Under the pieces are notes generated by a model. That model was not told the origin of the DNA. It searched no databases and was given only the letters and a program-made list of their open reading frames with translations. From Rhyacophila brunnea (taxonomy: Eukaryota; Arthropoda; Insecta; Trichoptera; Rhyacophilidae): a stretch of 64,000 bases of DNA. Position numbers and translations under genes: made by a program. The DNA lies in assembly GCA_022495005.1 (NCBI GenBank), contig JAGYXB010000447.1:124001-188000 (forward strand). Direction: 5' to 3'. This document shows positions 11,517 to 23,920 of this stretch, piece after piece; position 1 is the stretch's first letter, and every line of letters starts with the position of its first letter.

Positions 11517-12436
11517 TTTATTTATTTAGAAAAGAGTATTGCGGCATTACAGCGATTGGTCAATGCGCCATAATACATAATTAATACAAAATTATAAAAA
11601 TGACTTAATTACAAAAGAACAACCAGTATAACAAGAAAGTAGAAAAGACAGTATATGCTTATGTAGATATTAGAGTAAAATGATAAATACAATTATAAAT
11701 TTAACCTATTTAACACGTCCATAAACGTAATATAATTTAAAAAAAAACAAATCAACCTTATTGGTGCCGTCAAATAAGTTAATCGCAAAATACACAGCAT
11801 CATAAAACATCACATCTGTTCTGCGACGAGGTATCATGAAGACCGTAGTGTCACTAGTGATATTGGTGGGAACATGAAAATTAATGTTTGCCAGTATATA
11901 AGGATTGTAAATGAACTCACGAAGAAGTAAAAAGAAATGCTTTAAAGAGCAATCACTCTTAGGGTGGACAAGGATTGCATTGATAGCATACCCAGAAGAA
12001 AACGAGTGGGAAAATTTATTTTATTATCTGTGTCATAAGGAAAAAATCCATATCTCTTTAAGTAGAGAAATCTAAGAAATCTATTATGGACTCGATCCAA
12101 CTTAATACTTTTGACGCCGAAGATGCACATGCGCGTAATGACCAGGCGCCGATCGATGTAATTAACGTGCATTTTAAAGGTGCTAATTAAAAATCATTAT
12201 ATAGTCAGCAGCGAATGAGTTAATTGTGTGGACGGACCTGTTAGGACTACTCAACACAAGTTAGTGATACGTATAATGTACGTAGCACTCGGACGTTTTC
12301 AAATGATCTTGAAACCCTCATAACAAAACCAAGCATTTTGCTAGATCTAGTACCGAGGTTAATAATATGCTGATGGAAAGTAAACTTTGCATCATACAAT
12401 ACACCCAAATCTTTATCTCCGTTACCCTACTCAATC
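11517..12436 (-). mobile_element. 5'-truncated Jockey-like LINE with (TAAA)n tail
   Basis: This is the 3' part of a non-LTR retrotransposon in minus orientation. It holds the C-terminal coding region, a 3' untranslated stretch (about 11765 down to 11530) and an A-rich tail, (TAAA)-type, reading as tttatttattta on the plus strand at 11517-11530. It is truncated at its 5' side near 12436, as is usual for LINE copies. Target duplications were not found, which fits an old insertion. Confidence 0.8.
11765..12436 (-). pseudogene. LINE reverse transcriptase C-terminal region (Jockey-like), decayed
   Basis: The minus strand reads, in pieces, the conserved region after the reverse transcriptase palm. 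One frame from 12430 gives KDLGVLYDAKFTFHQHI, then SSKMLGFVMRVSRSFENV, and a TLYVSLT block before a stop. The next frame (12172-11942) gives KLDRVHNRFLRFLYLKRYGF. After a frameshift, REFIYNPYILANINFHVPT and VFMIPRRRTDVMFYDAVY follow. The family pattern is DLGV.FD.KL.F..HI, KMLGF..R, L..VQ.RFLRFL..KRYG and NFHVP. These match Jockey/CR1-like LINEs of insects. At least one frameshift and an internal stop make it non-functional. Confidence 0.85.
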
Positions 12437-13360
12437 TTATACAATATTATATTTTATCAATAATTTACAACTATATAGAAAAAATGTAATAGATATCATT
12501 CATGGATGAAAAATATGTTTTTATAGATGTATATAAATTTTTTGTTGTAAGAAAATTAAAATTTCTTTTAAAATCATTTGACACACAAAAAGCGTATTGG
12601 AAATATTAGACATAATAATATATTATATCATAATATTATTTTGTAAAAGAAAATATTGTTTGACAGTTTTGTGGCAGACAAAAATAATTTAACGAAAGAA
12701 ATGTCATTGAAAATACAGGTAAATACGTTAAATGTCAATTATTTTTAAATACTAGCAATTCTAAGTAAAGAAGTGTTCTATGAAATTGCTGAAAGGAGAT
12801 GAAATTCTTAAATAAATTTTATTTTATGAATCAAAATATAGAATTAATTGGTTTAATTTTGGAGGAGCATTTGATATTTTTAAAGGTAACTGATGTGAAA
12901 GGTAATCATAAAAATGTAGCAATCATAAAAAATTAGAGAAATTGTAAAATTGGCAAAAGTCAATACGAAACAAAGCATAGCTCTAGGAGATTTATGACGT
13001 GTCCATTGAATTAATATAAAATATTACATGTGTTTGATCATAAAAGGATATTGGAAAATAACATCATATTGAACTTGTCTTATTTTGCAAAAGATATTGT
13101 GGCTTATTTTTATTAATTAACAATCTAATTAAGAAAAATGAGTATAAGGGCACAAATAAATAAAACATTGAATTAAAGAGAATAATAATGCAACATATGT
13201 ATCAGTATGTCGCATTTGGAAAAGTTAAAATTTATACAAATTTCATCGTGATTCTTGTGATTTTGTAACCATTTTTTTTTAATTTTACGATATCTGTGTT
13301 ATAAACCCATATTTGAAATGTTGGAGATAAAATAATGTAAATATATATAGTAGTAAATAT
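12437..13360. other. AT-rich non-coding DNA
   Basis: Nothing beyond AT-rich sequence could be supported here. Confidence 0.6.
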
Positions 13361-13692
13361 CAGTGGCATGCGGTTCATAGGTTTTGAATATGGCGCATGC
13401 CTTGATTATTACAAACTATTCAGATGTATCCATAAAATGAATAAATAAATTGAATGAAATACTTGTTGTCCGGTACTGCTACCTACGGGACCAAATGTTG
13501 TATGGTATGTGAATGACTAATTACAGAAATAGTTTTGAAGATATGCTGTCAAATATTCAGTGGAAATAATATCAATATTAGAAAATATAGCAAGACAAAA
13601 AATGTTATAAGTATCTCAAAATACCCTTTATGATTTCAACCTATATGATTTTGAAGAGTATTTTCGATCTGAAAAGACATTGCACGCCATTG
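13361..13692. mobile_element. Possible hAT-type MITE
   Basis: CAGTGGCATGC at 13361-13371 and the complement of CAATGGCGTGC at 13682-13692 form imperfect inverted ends (9 of 11) of the hAT type. The interior (332 bp) has no coding signal. The flanking octamers do not match, so the target duplication is lost or the call is wrong. Confidence 0.4.
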
Positions 13693-14554
13693 ATATAATA
13701 ATAAGTACCTATATAACCAAAATACCTGTCAATACAAATACATCGTAAAGTTAATAAAAATCTTTGTTTTGATACTATGCCTATTTTTTGTTATCTGTAG
13801 AATCTTATTTATAAATTGAATTAAAATATTTTTAATTGTTAACTAATGCATAGTTTTAAATTTGACGGAACCATTTGGCAAGTCATGTTTAACCAAAACG
13901 TGAATACCATCACTTGTTTGAAATTTGTCGCAAAAACAATGCAGTTAAAACAGTAATCATACGTTTGAAATTTATAATTTTAAGCAAATGGTAGATAACG
14001 GTAATTAACCATTTCTGCTCTAAATATACATTTAGTAAATTATGATTAGTATGTGGAAGCAAAATATATTTCTAATGGGATGGTTAATGTGCAAAAGAGA
14101 ATTTATGTTGATCAAGAAATTTCTAAATTTCATTGCAAATGTAAAATTATAATAAGTTTGTTTTTTTAGTATTTTTGCTTCAGTAATATGGTAATTATTT
14201 TCATGGAACAATAACTTCTTACATACGCCGAGTGTAAACGAAACTTTTCCACTGTGCTCTTTCATTAAGGTTTCAATAAGATAGCAGAGAAAAGGGAAAA
14301 TTTCAACTGTAATATTGAGATAATGAATGTCAAGTAATTTCGACGCGTTGTCCTCTAAGAGAAGAGAATTATTCGTCGCTGTAATTTTGAATATGGAATA
14401 ATTATTCTTATTTTGATTTCACTGAAAATGGTTCAACCATTTTTATTTATTTTTAAAAGATGTATACGACTTTTTACATTTTTGCAAGAAATACTTTAAT
14501 AATATTTAATATTAATACTACCAATCGAGGTACTTGATGTAATTCGACTTTAAA
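13693..14554. other. AT-rich non-coding DNA
   Basis: No repeat or coding signal was identified. The minus-strand open frame at 14032-14265 has no recognisable motif. Confidence 0.55.
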
Positions 14555-14770
14555 TTCTAATAGCTTTAAGTTTTGTACTATGTATTCTATTAGAATCGTT
14601 TTTTGCGACCCAGGTTTCGCCTTTCGGCATATTCAGGCCATATGCGTACTCGCTAATGATAAATACGTATTGTCAATGAATACAATAATTAATTATATCT
14701 TATATAATAAAAATAGGTAAAAACCTTATTACTTACCTACGAAATAAAGGATCAAGTATAAAAAAAATAT
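14555..14770 (-). repeat. Dispersed repeat with hammerhead-like motif, copy 1 (Penelope-like remnant?)
   Basis: The stretch is similar over about 200 bp to 40200-40415. Both share an aagnttttgtactatt region, ttttttgcgaccc, ggtttcgc, ttcggcat and ttcaggc, then AT-rich sequence with ataggtaaaaa. The conserved core on the minus strand reads cctgaatatgccgaaaggcg followed by aaacctgggtcgc. Such cores are found in the terminal repeats of Penelope-like retroelements. That family assignment is inference. Confidence 0.6.
14605..14638 (-). ncRNA. Hammerhead-ribozyme-like core, degenerate
   Basis: On the minus strand the CUGANGA box is CTGAATA (14630-14636; one core base changed). A GCC-GAAA-GGC stem II follows, then the GAAA box (14615-14618) and a GTC cleavage-type triplet (14607-14609). 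One extra base precedes stem II and the core mutation probably inactivates it. Confidence 0.45.
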
Positions 14771-15186
14771 TCGCCAAATTTCAGTTATATAGAATTAAGA
14801 TTAATTTTTGTCATATATGTATAATATTAATACTTGAAAATGGTGTAATACTGGTCAGTAACCAGTATTTTTTTTTCATTTATCAAGTGATATTTGCAAT
14901 AATCCTTCAATGAACAATTCACAAGATTTGAGAATGGAACATTCTTCATTGATCATACATAATTCGAAAACACCTTCAATATTATAATTATACTTACATA
15001 TTTTTTTAAATTAAAATTATTGGCAAATGCAAATATGTTAAAACTAAGATTTTGAGAGATCCTGACGTCAGCTATGAATCAAAGTAAGCGTCTATTATTA
15101 TTTGTAAAATGATATTAACTACTAAAGAAGCCAACTACCAAAATTAACGAAATTTGTAAAGCATTTCAGAATTTAGGAATTGGGTA

Positions 15187-15345
15187 GGACGCAGGTAGCT
15201 CAATGGTAAAGCGCATTGACGCAAATTCGATTGATGCGGGTTATATTCCCATCCAGCGTCATATTTTTTTCAAAGATTTTTTTCAAATATCTAAGTATAT
15301 GTGGTGTTTTCAAATAATGCATAATTATTAAATACTCAAGAATGC
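15187..15345 (+). mobile_element. tRNA-derived SINE, family B
   Basis: A 74-nt tRNA-like head has matching ends (GACGC 15188-15192 with GCGTC 15256-15260), an A box TAGCTCAATGGTA (near 15195) and a B box GGGTTATATTCCC (15238-15250). A body with runs of T follows, ending in the family tail gtgttttcaaataatgcata. The head is too degenerate in the anticodon arm to be a working tRNA gene. Confidence 0.65.
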
Positions 15346-15723
15346 AAATGGTGTAATACAATAACCTAAAATACATACTACCTATTAGAAAACTATAATA
15401 TTTTGTGATTGTTTAAATACCGGATACGTAGACTGACAAATATCTACGTTTTATTTGTTCTTCACGAAACTTTAATTAGTTTTGGAAAGTCAATAATTAT
15501 AAACCACAAATAAATAAATATAGACTTACGATTAACAACAAATATAACATATTAAAACTAGTTGGAAAATTATGTATTAATTTTATTGTGGAAATTAAGA
15601 AAATATTTGTTGGTTTTGGTCGGCTTTTCTACTTCGGCAGTCTGACACGTGTCAAGTTGATTATTTGTAATATTCTAAGAAATAACGCGTTTTGAGTAGG
15701 TACCTATGTAAAATGTTCAAATA

Positions 15724-15830
15724 GCAGTGGTAGAGTGGTGAAGTAAAGTGCGGGTAGTGAGTCACACCGCGGTTCAGCCGTTATCTAAATCATTGATTTG
15801 AAAAGAAAACCAAATCAAATCGGTCTATTT
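15724..15830 (+). mobile_element. tRNA-derived SINE, family C
   Basis: The head contains GTGGTAGAGTGGTGAAG and a B-box-like CGGTTCAGCCG. The body tatctaaatcattgatttg resembles the copy at 47480-47570. Confidence 0.5.
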
Positions 15831-16844
15831 TTTGATTAAGTATATATCTACTAGTTGTATACTTTTTATTTGTATATTTCACGTGAATGACGTCACAAAC
15901 TATTACTAGTCTTAAATGATAGCGTGATTAATAATAGGTGATCAAATTGAAAACAAACTATATAAGGTTATTTACTTAGAAACGAATCAACACAATGTGT
16001 TATTTTGTAGGCTAAAACACATTTTAAATACGGCCTTGTAAATCCCGATTTCACCTTATTAGTGAGACGATCTTAATAAAGAATTACGGTGATCAAAGAT
16101 CTCGGTAGAGCACCGCCCCTTACATTGAGGGTGATATTGAGTCCTAACAAGAAAACGCTTTCCTGAGTAAGTATTAGATAGGTATCATTAAATAGCGTTT
16201 ATTAATGCAACATAAATGGTAGGTTTTGCGAAGTGCTTGGTAATGTGTTTGTGATAGGCTATCTATTAGTTGAAATAACAAAATTAAATTGCTTTAAGCG
16301 CGATAGGGATTCAATTTGAAATATAGAAAAGGTAAAATTAAGAGTAAATTTAGGCATAGATAATTATCATCTTTCATTGATTATAAGACACTTTGTTTGT
16401 TTTATTCTTTTGATGACTTTAAATTTGGAGTACCTACGTTTTACAATAGATACTTAAAACATAGGTGATATTGTGTTATTCAGAAAAATAGAACTTGAAT
16501 CAAAAGAAGTTCCAGACTGTGATAGTGTTACTGCAGTCGAAAGTACCTACATATCTATTAAATAATATAAAGTAAGAGTAAAAATAATTTACCAAGTTAT
16601 TTCTGAGTCGTCCATATAATTGCATATAGTTGTGACATTTTTTTTTATTAGGAATAGTTAGTAGCCATCCATCATTTTCAAAAATGCATTTTATTCAACT
16701 GCTTCATATCATTTATCTACCAACTTTAATATTCTAAGTAATAAATACGAATACAAAAACCGATCGCCTACCCTAACTTAATTTGGAGAGCGCTTATAAA
16801 CAGATATTAAAAAAGCCAATAGTTAAAATTTATCGCAATTAAGC
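15831..16844. other. AT-rich non-coding DNA
   Basis: No gene or repeat could be supported. A slightly GC-richer patch at 16080-16150 shows no open frame or repeat structure. Confidence 0.5.
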
Positions 16845-17000
16845 ATGGCAGTCGTAGCATAGTAGTGATGCACAGGGCGAGATACACAAGAGACACAGGT
16901 TCAATTTCTGCCGGGTGTCTTACATTTTTCAAAAAAGATTTTTTCTATTTGCTTTTTTAAAATCAAAATTATGTATGTTTTATGATGATGTATTTATTAT
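16845..17000 (+). mobile_element. tRNA-derived SINE, family B
   Basis: The tRNA-like head has an A-box region CGTAGCATAGTAGTGATG (near 16852) and a B box GGTTCAATTTC (16899-16909). A T-rich body and an attatgtatgttttatgatg tail follow, shared with the copies at 30870 and 45784. Confidence 0.6.
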
Positions 17001-18431
17001 TTATTATTATTATTTAAAAATAAGGGTACAATTTATTAAAAACAGAATACTTATAATCACTAAATTGCTGAAAAGGTTTAATTTTGTCTTCATCCCTTCA
17101 TGTCGTCTTCTTCTAGGATTTGCATATAAATTGCATTTTAATACATTATCTCTTTAGGTATCTGTAACAAGCTCAAATTGTCGAAAAAAAGGGAAAGAAT
17201 ACTTGGTTAAAATCCAAAAATAAATTATTAAAACAGTTAGTAATAATACTTAGCCGAAGTGAATTTAAATCGAGTTACGTAACTTTAAGTTATATTGGCA
17301 TATTATTGCTTCGTCTTGAAAACTTTTTATTGAAGATCTTTGTTTTATAATCGTGATGAAAATATCTTGATTTAAGTTAGGTATTTATCTTGGAATATTG
17401 ATTAACTAATGTGAAAAATTCTTAAAACATAAGTACCTACGTATAAAAATAAATACATCAGTGTGTACATTTGAATGTATTTTTCTACATTATCCTCAAT
17501 TAATTTTACTTTTTAACACAAGATGAAACCGGTCTCGTCTTAAAAAAAGTGTGAGTACATTTATAATCTATAATTATATTTCGAGAGATATAGAAAATTT
17601 TGAGTACAGGATTATATTATTTCGGCATACTTAGTATTTATTATATACGCAATATCTAAACAAATAATAGTTGTAAATAAGTAATATGTGTTTTAGCCTG
17701 AAAATATTAAAGAGACAAACCTTGATAGCCAATAGTAACATAATTCAATTAGACTGAGATATACGTGATAAAATTTTAAATTCATATTTTTTTTCAAAAA
17801 GAAATTTAGTTTAGTTTAAATAGTTGTTTTATAGTTGTGTTTTCAGATTATGTATGTTCAATAAATAATGTTAAATTATTTGTTGAAAAAAATAAAATAG
17901 TATTATTAGTCATATACTTTTGACGAGTGATTGAAAATGAATAATTTATACTGATTAATTCTAACTGCTAAACATGCTAATAATTAAATTATCTTTAAAT
18001 ATTGGGAACTCTCTTTGTTGGGTAAATATAAAACAAAACTCTGCACGAAAGTAAACAGTTTTTGTTTATACTCCATAATGGGTTACGTCCTCAACAAAAA
18101 GCTGCTAACATATAACAAAACTCTACCAAACAATAGACGGAAATTTTTGATTATTATTAAACAATAATAAACAATATAAGTTACCTATAAATTATCCAAA
18201 TCATAATAACATAATAACCAAACTAGACAGTTCAGGACAATTAATAGCCCTAGTCTAGGGTTCGTGCTTGCTCGGTTAACCATCAGTTTTTGTTGTTATT
18301 GTAATACATATTATATTTGCACTTATTTTGAAGGCCAGCTCTTTCATTCAAGTCATCGAATATCAAAATAGGTAGGTACATTAATTATTTAATATTTTTT
18401 TATGGCGATACAATACGGAATAATTTATGTA
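17001..18431. other. AT-rich DNA with a SINE tail
   Basis: The segment 17788-17880 matches the family B tail (gtgttttcagattatgtatg, then ttcaataaataatgtta), but its tRNA head is not recognisable. Nothing else could be supported. Confidence 0.5.
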
Positions 18432-18439
18432 GGGGAAGC

Positions 18440-20331
18440 TGTTGTACCTCGGACCTACTTTCTGTTTTTGAGTTTTCATAAATTACTGGTTATAGGTAAG
18501 ATTGCCAACTTTAGTTGGTTTGATTTTAGCATCTGTTGAGCATGCTTTGATATATGTTTCAAATTAAACATCTTGATATTTATGGTGATTTTAGGCCATA
18601 TAAAAAAATGTGGATTTAGGTCTAAGGTACAACAGGGGTGTTGTACCTCGAACATATGAAGGTTGTACCTTGGACATACATTTAAAAAATCGTAATAAGG
18701 GGACATTTAGGTACCTATGATAAATAAAAACACAGATTTATTAAATTCGCAGGTTTTGTATATTACGATAAAAGAAAAGAACCTTTTTACAAATATGTTT
18801 TATGGAACAAAAGAACATTTTTTTCATAACAGTTATACTCATAAACCATAATTATCTTAATTAGAATTAGGTAGATATTATAACACATAAAATGAATCGT
18901 TTTTTAATAATAAAACCTCAATTATCTCTTCCTTATCACCCTAATACTTGACCATTTCCTTAACTTGATAAATGTAGGTTAAGACTTTAGTAAATTAAGT
19001 AAATTTAGATTGGCATTTTTCAGGTGGTAGAACTTTCTGGATTATGTCACCTAAAGGATAATTCATCGAGTCGATGTTCTCCGACCGTTTCCAACCCTTT
19101 AGCGATTTTTGCATTGAGCTAATCTTGGCCCCATCCTTGCTTATTTCTAGGATCTTGCCTAGAAAATAATTATTCTCTTTCATAAAGAAAAATTACAAAA
19201 TCCCCCACTTAATATTCTAAATTCAGTGTAGATTAAAATTCATCTGGAAATTCTTGAGGTCCTTCTGAATCGCTAGAGTCTTGCAGTGCAAAATTATCAG
19301 CCGATGACTCTGCTGATGAAGATTCGAAACTAACAAATAGCTTTTTCTCAACAGCAGAAACTTTTTTAAGAACATAATTAGTTTTTTTCGATGGAATAAT
19401 ATTTTAAGTCTTCGTCAGCTTGGTTTTCTTCTTATCCTCGATTCTTAATTTCTCCGGTGTATCAGTCAGACTACGAGATCGACCCTTTTCTCGTCCCTGG
19501 CGATTATTTTTCCGCGGGGCAGCTTTGGGGCGAGGTCTTATCATAGAAGGCATACTGCAAAAATGCAGCTTCTGTAATGTATTGCAGCAATATATTATTA
19601 TGTTCTTTTTCTTCACTGAAAACTTTCTTTGAAGCAATATTTTCATAAAGGGTGCAGTATTTTCAAAATGATGAATATACCTTCTTATTGTGCTTCTGGG
19701 TAACCTGTTTAGTTTCGGAGCTCTGTTCAGCGTATATTTTTGTTCTTTTATTAAACGGATCGCAGTTTGTATTTTTTCGCTATCCGGGCGAACCCTCTTG
19801 ATTCCTGTCTTGATACGTACGAGGCATATTAAATAAACACCTGGAAGAAGTCTAAATAATAGGTTGGAATTAAATTGAATGTTGAAATGAATGAACAATA
19901 CTAATCATAGTCATACACAATATGTGTGGCAAACGCGTTGTACCTTGGACATGTTCGAGGTACAACGCATTTGTTATGTCCAAGGTACAACACCACGCCA
20001 AAATGACAAAAACAATTAATAGTTTTTTTTAGGTAAGGAATACAAAATCTATAATAACCCAATGTTATAGACATATGAAATTTAATTCAATTACACAATT
20101 ACTTATTCACACAAGAAACATAGTATGGCATATATTTACAAAAAAAATAAATGAAAAAAACTTACTTTTACGAACGAAAATTTTCAAAATCACTTCACAT
20201 AAACACGCGTGCCGCTTGCCGTCTGAAACTAGCGTCAAGTATCCACCAAGAGGAAGGTGTTCAAGATAAAATGGCGCCAATATACAAAAACATGCATGTG
20301 TTCGAGGTACAACCATGTCCAAGGTACAACA
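18440..20331. repeat. Eight subterminal GTTGTACCTYGGACAT motifs
   Basis: Plus-oriented copies lie at 18441-18454, 18640-18655, 18662-18677 and 19937-19952. Minus-oriented copies lie at 18620-18633, 19951-19966, 19976-19991 and 20299-20330; the last interval holds two abutting copies. They form inverted pairs close to each end and differ mainly by C or T at the position before GGAC. Arrays like this in other transposons bind the transposase. That role is inferred. Confidence 0.8.
18995..19827 (-). pseudogene. pogo/Tigger transposase with deleted catalytic domain
   Basis: Reading on the minus strand, an ATG at 19825-19827 starts MPRTY, the usual Tigger-type start. After a frameshift near 19800 comes the pipsqueak-type DNA-binding helix-turn-helix: SEKIQTAIRLIKEQ and LPRSTIRRYIHHF. 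The DDE integrase-like core, normally about 200 residues, is missing. The frame resumes at the C-terminal tail with IRPRPKAAPRKNN and SLTDTPEKLRIEDKKK. Beyond another break lie an acidic serine-rich linker (SSSAESSADN) and a last block NNYFLGKIL ending near 18995. Proteins of this family end in just this order. The copy cannot catalyse transposition but its ends may have been mobilised by a full copy. Confidence 0.82.
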
Positions 20332-20341
20332 GCTTCCCCTA

Positions 20342-22051
20342 ACTGGCGGCTTGTTGGTTGGGGATATTGTCCCAAATCTATAGGGTACTGTAATATTGCC
20401 TTAGCTCGATAAGAATTTGGAATTCTGTTGTAATAAATTTATTTTTCATACATGTCTTGGGCCATATATATTTTATTCAAGCCATCAAACACCCTTATAT
20501 ATTCGGTGGTTTTAGCACAATTTCAAGTATAATTTGAAATTATATACATAGTAATAATAATAATAAATAAATATTTAAACATTTTTAAGGTGATTTTTCT
20601 TGAATCAAATGAAAATAAAAGTGGTTATTAAAATGATAAATAGTTTCATAGATTAGTAATTTGTAATAACAGTTATTGATTCGAAACATTAACTTTTTAT
20701 TCACTTTTTCTCGTAACTATATTTTGTATTAATCCTAGAATACTGTTGGATTCTGAATCAGATTTTTCCATATCCATTGCTAGCTCAGTAGCGGATGCCA
20801 TGAGTTTCTCGTGGATTACTTTACCTTGTTACTCATTCTCCTCAAAGTTACCCTCACACTTCCTTTTTTATTTGACACATTGCATAATACAATTAACAAT
20901 TTGATGGGTTTGGGACCTCAGCAGATAGTGAGCCTGAAGAATTTCATGATACTTTACTTACAGGCACACAGCAGGCGGTCTTTCACTGATGTTCAGACCT
21001 TGCTGCATGGAAGCATTAAATTTGTTTGGTATTCTATCCATTATTTCCATATCCATATTTCTCCGCAGCCATAACTAATATAGATAATATATTTATATTA
21101 TCTTGAGTTTACCGAGAATTTGAATCGTTAATCTAAAGCTTTTTTTATTTGCATGAGTGAATAATATTACAAATTACCTTATAATTGAAACCTTATAATC
21201 AAGAAAAATAAGTATTACAATGAAATTACCATTTAGTCTACTAAAAAATATAAGTAGGTATAGGGAAATATTTTAATAAAAATAATTTTAAATTGTCAAA
21301 GATGTGAAATATTATGCAACATCTATCATCCAATATTAGAAACCATTTTTTTTTCATGTAGTAAAAATATCTTATTTTTTCTATTATGAAATAAAATTTA
21401 ATTATTTATTTGTAAAAAGCGACTATTTCAAAAAATATAATATGTATTATATATACAAAAACCATCTTTTATCGGCATTTCGCGCAATAGTACCTACCAT
21501 ATAATTTCCCAAGGCGTGCTTATTACCTAGTAGCAAGCGTTTGATGAAATCTTTGTTGAATGAAATTGCCAGTATTCAGTATTAAAAACCTCTCATGTAC
21601 TCCCCAATTTTCTTAATCCCGATTTTTAGTTTAGTATATAGTTATTAAGTACTCATACAATAACATTAGGGAGAATGACAAAGTTCTTATTTATATAACG
21701 TATGTCAGAAAAAGAAAGATCTCCTCTAACCAATAAATTTGAATTAGGTAGGTAATTAATGTTTTATTCTAAATATTTTTGTTATAATTTAAAATTGTTT
21801 CGATCTACTTTTTGCTCTTTGTTTATAATATGGTAGTATTTTGGCCATTTTTAATATAGGAAAGTATTTAATTTTACCTATTTATCTAACAAAATGTTTA
21901 ATATACGAGTACTTGAAACAGTTCAAAAGGTAAATGGCTAAGTTAAATAATAAACATTATAATATTATATAAGTACCTACGTCATGTTTCAATAATTAAA
22001 GTTACAGTAAAGATATAATGAAACATATTATATTATGAAACCATAAACTAA
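20342..22051. other. AT-rich DNA with an unidentified open region
   Basis: Between about 20755 and 21075 base composition is less AT-biased. Two overlapping plus frames stay open (one gives SADSEPEEFHDTLLTGTQQ), as in a decayed coding sequence. I could not assign it to any family. The rest is featureless. Confidence 0.4.
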
Positions 22052-22210
22052 CTACTTAAGCTGGCGCTGATTTGCAGGTCCATGGCCAAATGCTACCGAC
22101 AAGACATCCCTATCCCACCGATCCTTTTCTCTTTCTTCATCGGTCATACCAGTCCATCCACCCCTCTAACTAGGCGTTGTCCACCCATGTCGCCGAAGGG
22201 CGGTTCAATG
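22052..22210 (-). pseudogene. Possible LINE C-terminal coding remnant
   Basis: This GC-rich patch stays open on the minus strand for 36 codons before a stop at 22052-22054, with GWTGMTDEEREKDRWDRDVL followed by SVAFGHGP. The preceding frame gives EPPFGDMGGQRLVRG. The order (arginine/glycine-rich GRP-like stretch, then G.T.EE..DR..WR) recalls the last residues of RTE/CR1-type LINE proteins, but the match is loose. It could also be an exon of a host gene. Confidence 0.35.
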
Positions 22211-23920
22211 AACGAGTACCTACTAGGTTTACTGTATAAATCTTATAGACAACTCTAAATAGATCACAATTCACATCTAATAATGTGACCATTTGAGTCT
22301 TTACACCCTTAAAATATTAACATTATTGCGCATAAACTGCTTGAAGAACTTAACATTCATATGTATGGCGCCACCTTTGTTTTTCATTAACCTTAAATCT
22401 TCGAAAAAAATATTTTGAAACCAATGAAAACATTAAGAGGTATATGCAATAAAAAATATTTAACCGGTATGTTGATAAATATTATTATGTAAATAATAAT
22501 TATCATATTCCAGTATCCTGTATATGAATTGAAAAAAATGCAGTACTGTCATAAAATACATATTTTCACATATTCACAGAAAATTCAAATAAAAACCCGT
22601 GTTATTTTTATTACTCCTCATATATTCTTGAATTCTATCTTAAACGTTTCACGTATGGCAGTGCTGGGTTTCTTATTGCATTCCCTGAAAATTTATTACT
22701 TATTTTATGTGGGACTTATATTTTTACCGAATACGGAAAAAAACTTAGGGAAACATCACAAGTAAAACTTTAACAAACTGTATAAACTTTTATCAAGTAT
22801 AAATAATATTTTGATCGAAAATTGGAACTCCTATTTCCACCTATTTCTTTGAGTGGATAGAGACACTTTTTTCCAAAATCACAGATCTCTTAGAAAGCAA
22901 AATTTATTATTATTTCATAAGCCTATGAAGAATTTTTTTTGTGAAAAAAATTGTGACCGTGCAAAAAATATTTTGAGACTTTTCTAGGTCATCAAAGATT
23001 ACTTCATAAATATTTTTTCTATTAATGTGGTAAAAAACGTCTTCAAACTAAATTTTCTGTGGAAAAAATAAAATATAAGCAAAGAGAAGTAAGAAGTTAT
23101 TAAGTGACTCTCATAAAGTATATTTTTATTTCTCAGAAAGAGTAAAATATTTATTTAATCTTTTTAAATAAAGTACCATAATATGGGGTTTTAAAAAATT
23201 ATAATAAATATTAATTTTAATATATTACCTTGGGCACTATTGATCTGTTCTTTGAGCGATATGGTTCCTACTTCGAGATCTTTTTGGAATGTATTGAGTA
23301 TGTAAAATATTTCCATTTGCTCCATAACCCATTTATTTATTTTTTAGATCTATACGCGTGTTTCTCTGAATGGATTTTTTCGTAGTGGAGTTTTTAAACC
23401 TCTTTTATATTGAACGCTCATATTTGGATTTTACAATAAAATTAGTAGTGAAATAACACATTGGTCAAACAATGTGCAATGCTTTGTAGGCAACGATTGC
23501 CCACAGACCGAAAATATTGAAGACAGCACGGAGTTGATGCAAAAGGGCTAGGTATATATATATATATAATATATATACATTCTGGTTCGTTTGTTCTTAC
23601 CGTGAATACAAGACATTTGTTTCAGAACAATGATATTATAGCCTATAAGTAAGAACTCTATTCAATCATAAATTGATATTGAAGTTTACTATCTAATAAT
23701 AACTAATAAACTAGGAATTATATTAGGTGACATGCGACAACTACTCCTCTCAATAAGCTATTCTCAACCGTTTTATAAATACGTAGGTCATGGTGTCAGA
23801 TTCTTGTGGCAGTGACGGAGACTCATTTAGGTTTTAGTATCGTTAATTTCAAATTACGCTAATACCGTTGTGTCATTTCATCGTGGCCGCAATGCCAAAA
23901 GACTCTGTGCTTCTTCTATA
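22211..23920. other. AT-rich non-coding DNA
   Basis: It contains a (TA)n microsatellite at 23553-23577. No coding sequence could be supported. Confidence 0.55.

Larger units (their letters stand above)
18432..20339 (-). mobile_element. pogo/Tigger-like transposon with TA target duplication
   Basis: The ends are inverted repeats: GGGGAAGCTGTTGTACCT at 18432 and its complement ending at 20339 (22 of 23 bases including the next five). Both are flanked by TA (18430-18431 and 20340-20341), the duplication typical of Tc1/mariner/pogo elements. The 1908-bp element carries decayed transposase coding on the minus strand that lacks the catalytic domain. Eight copies of a motif related to GTTGTACCTYGGACAT lie near the ends (separate entry). 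Confidence 0.9.
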
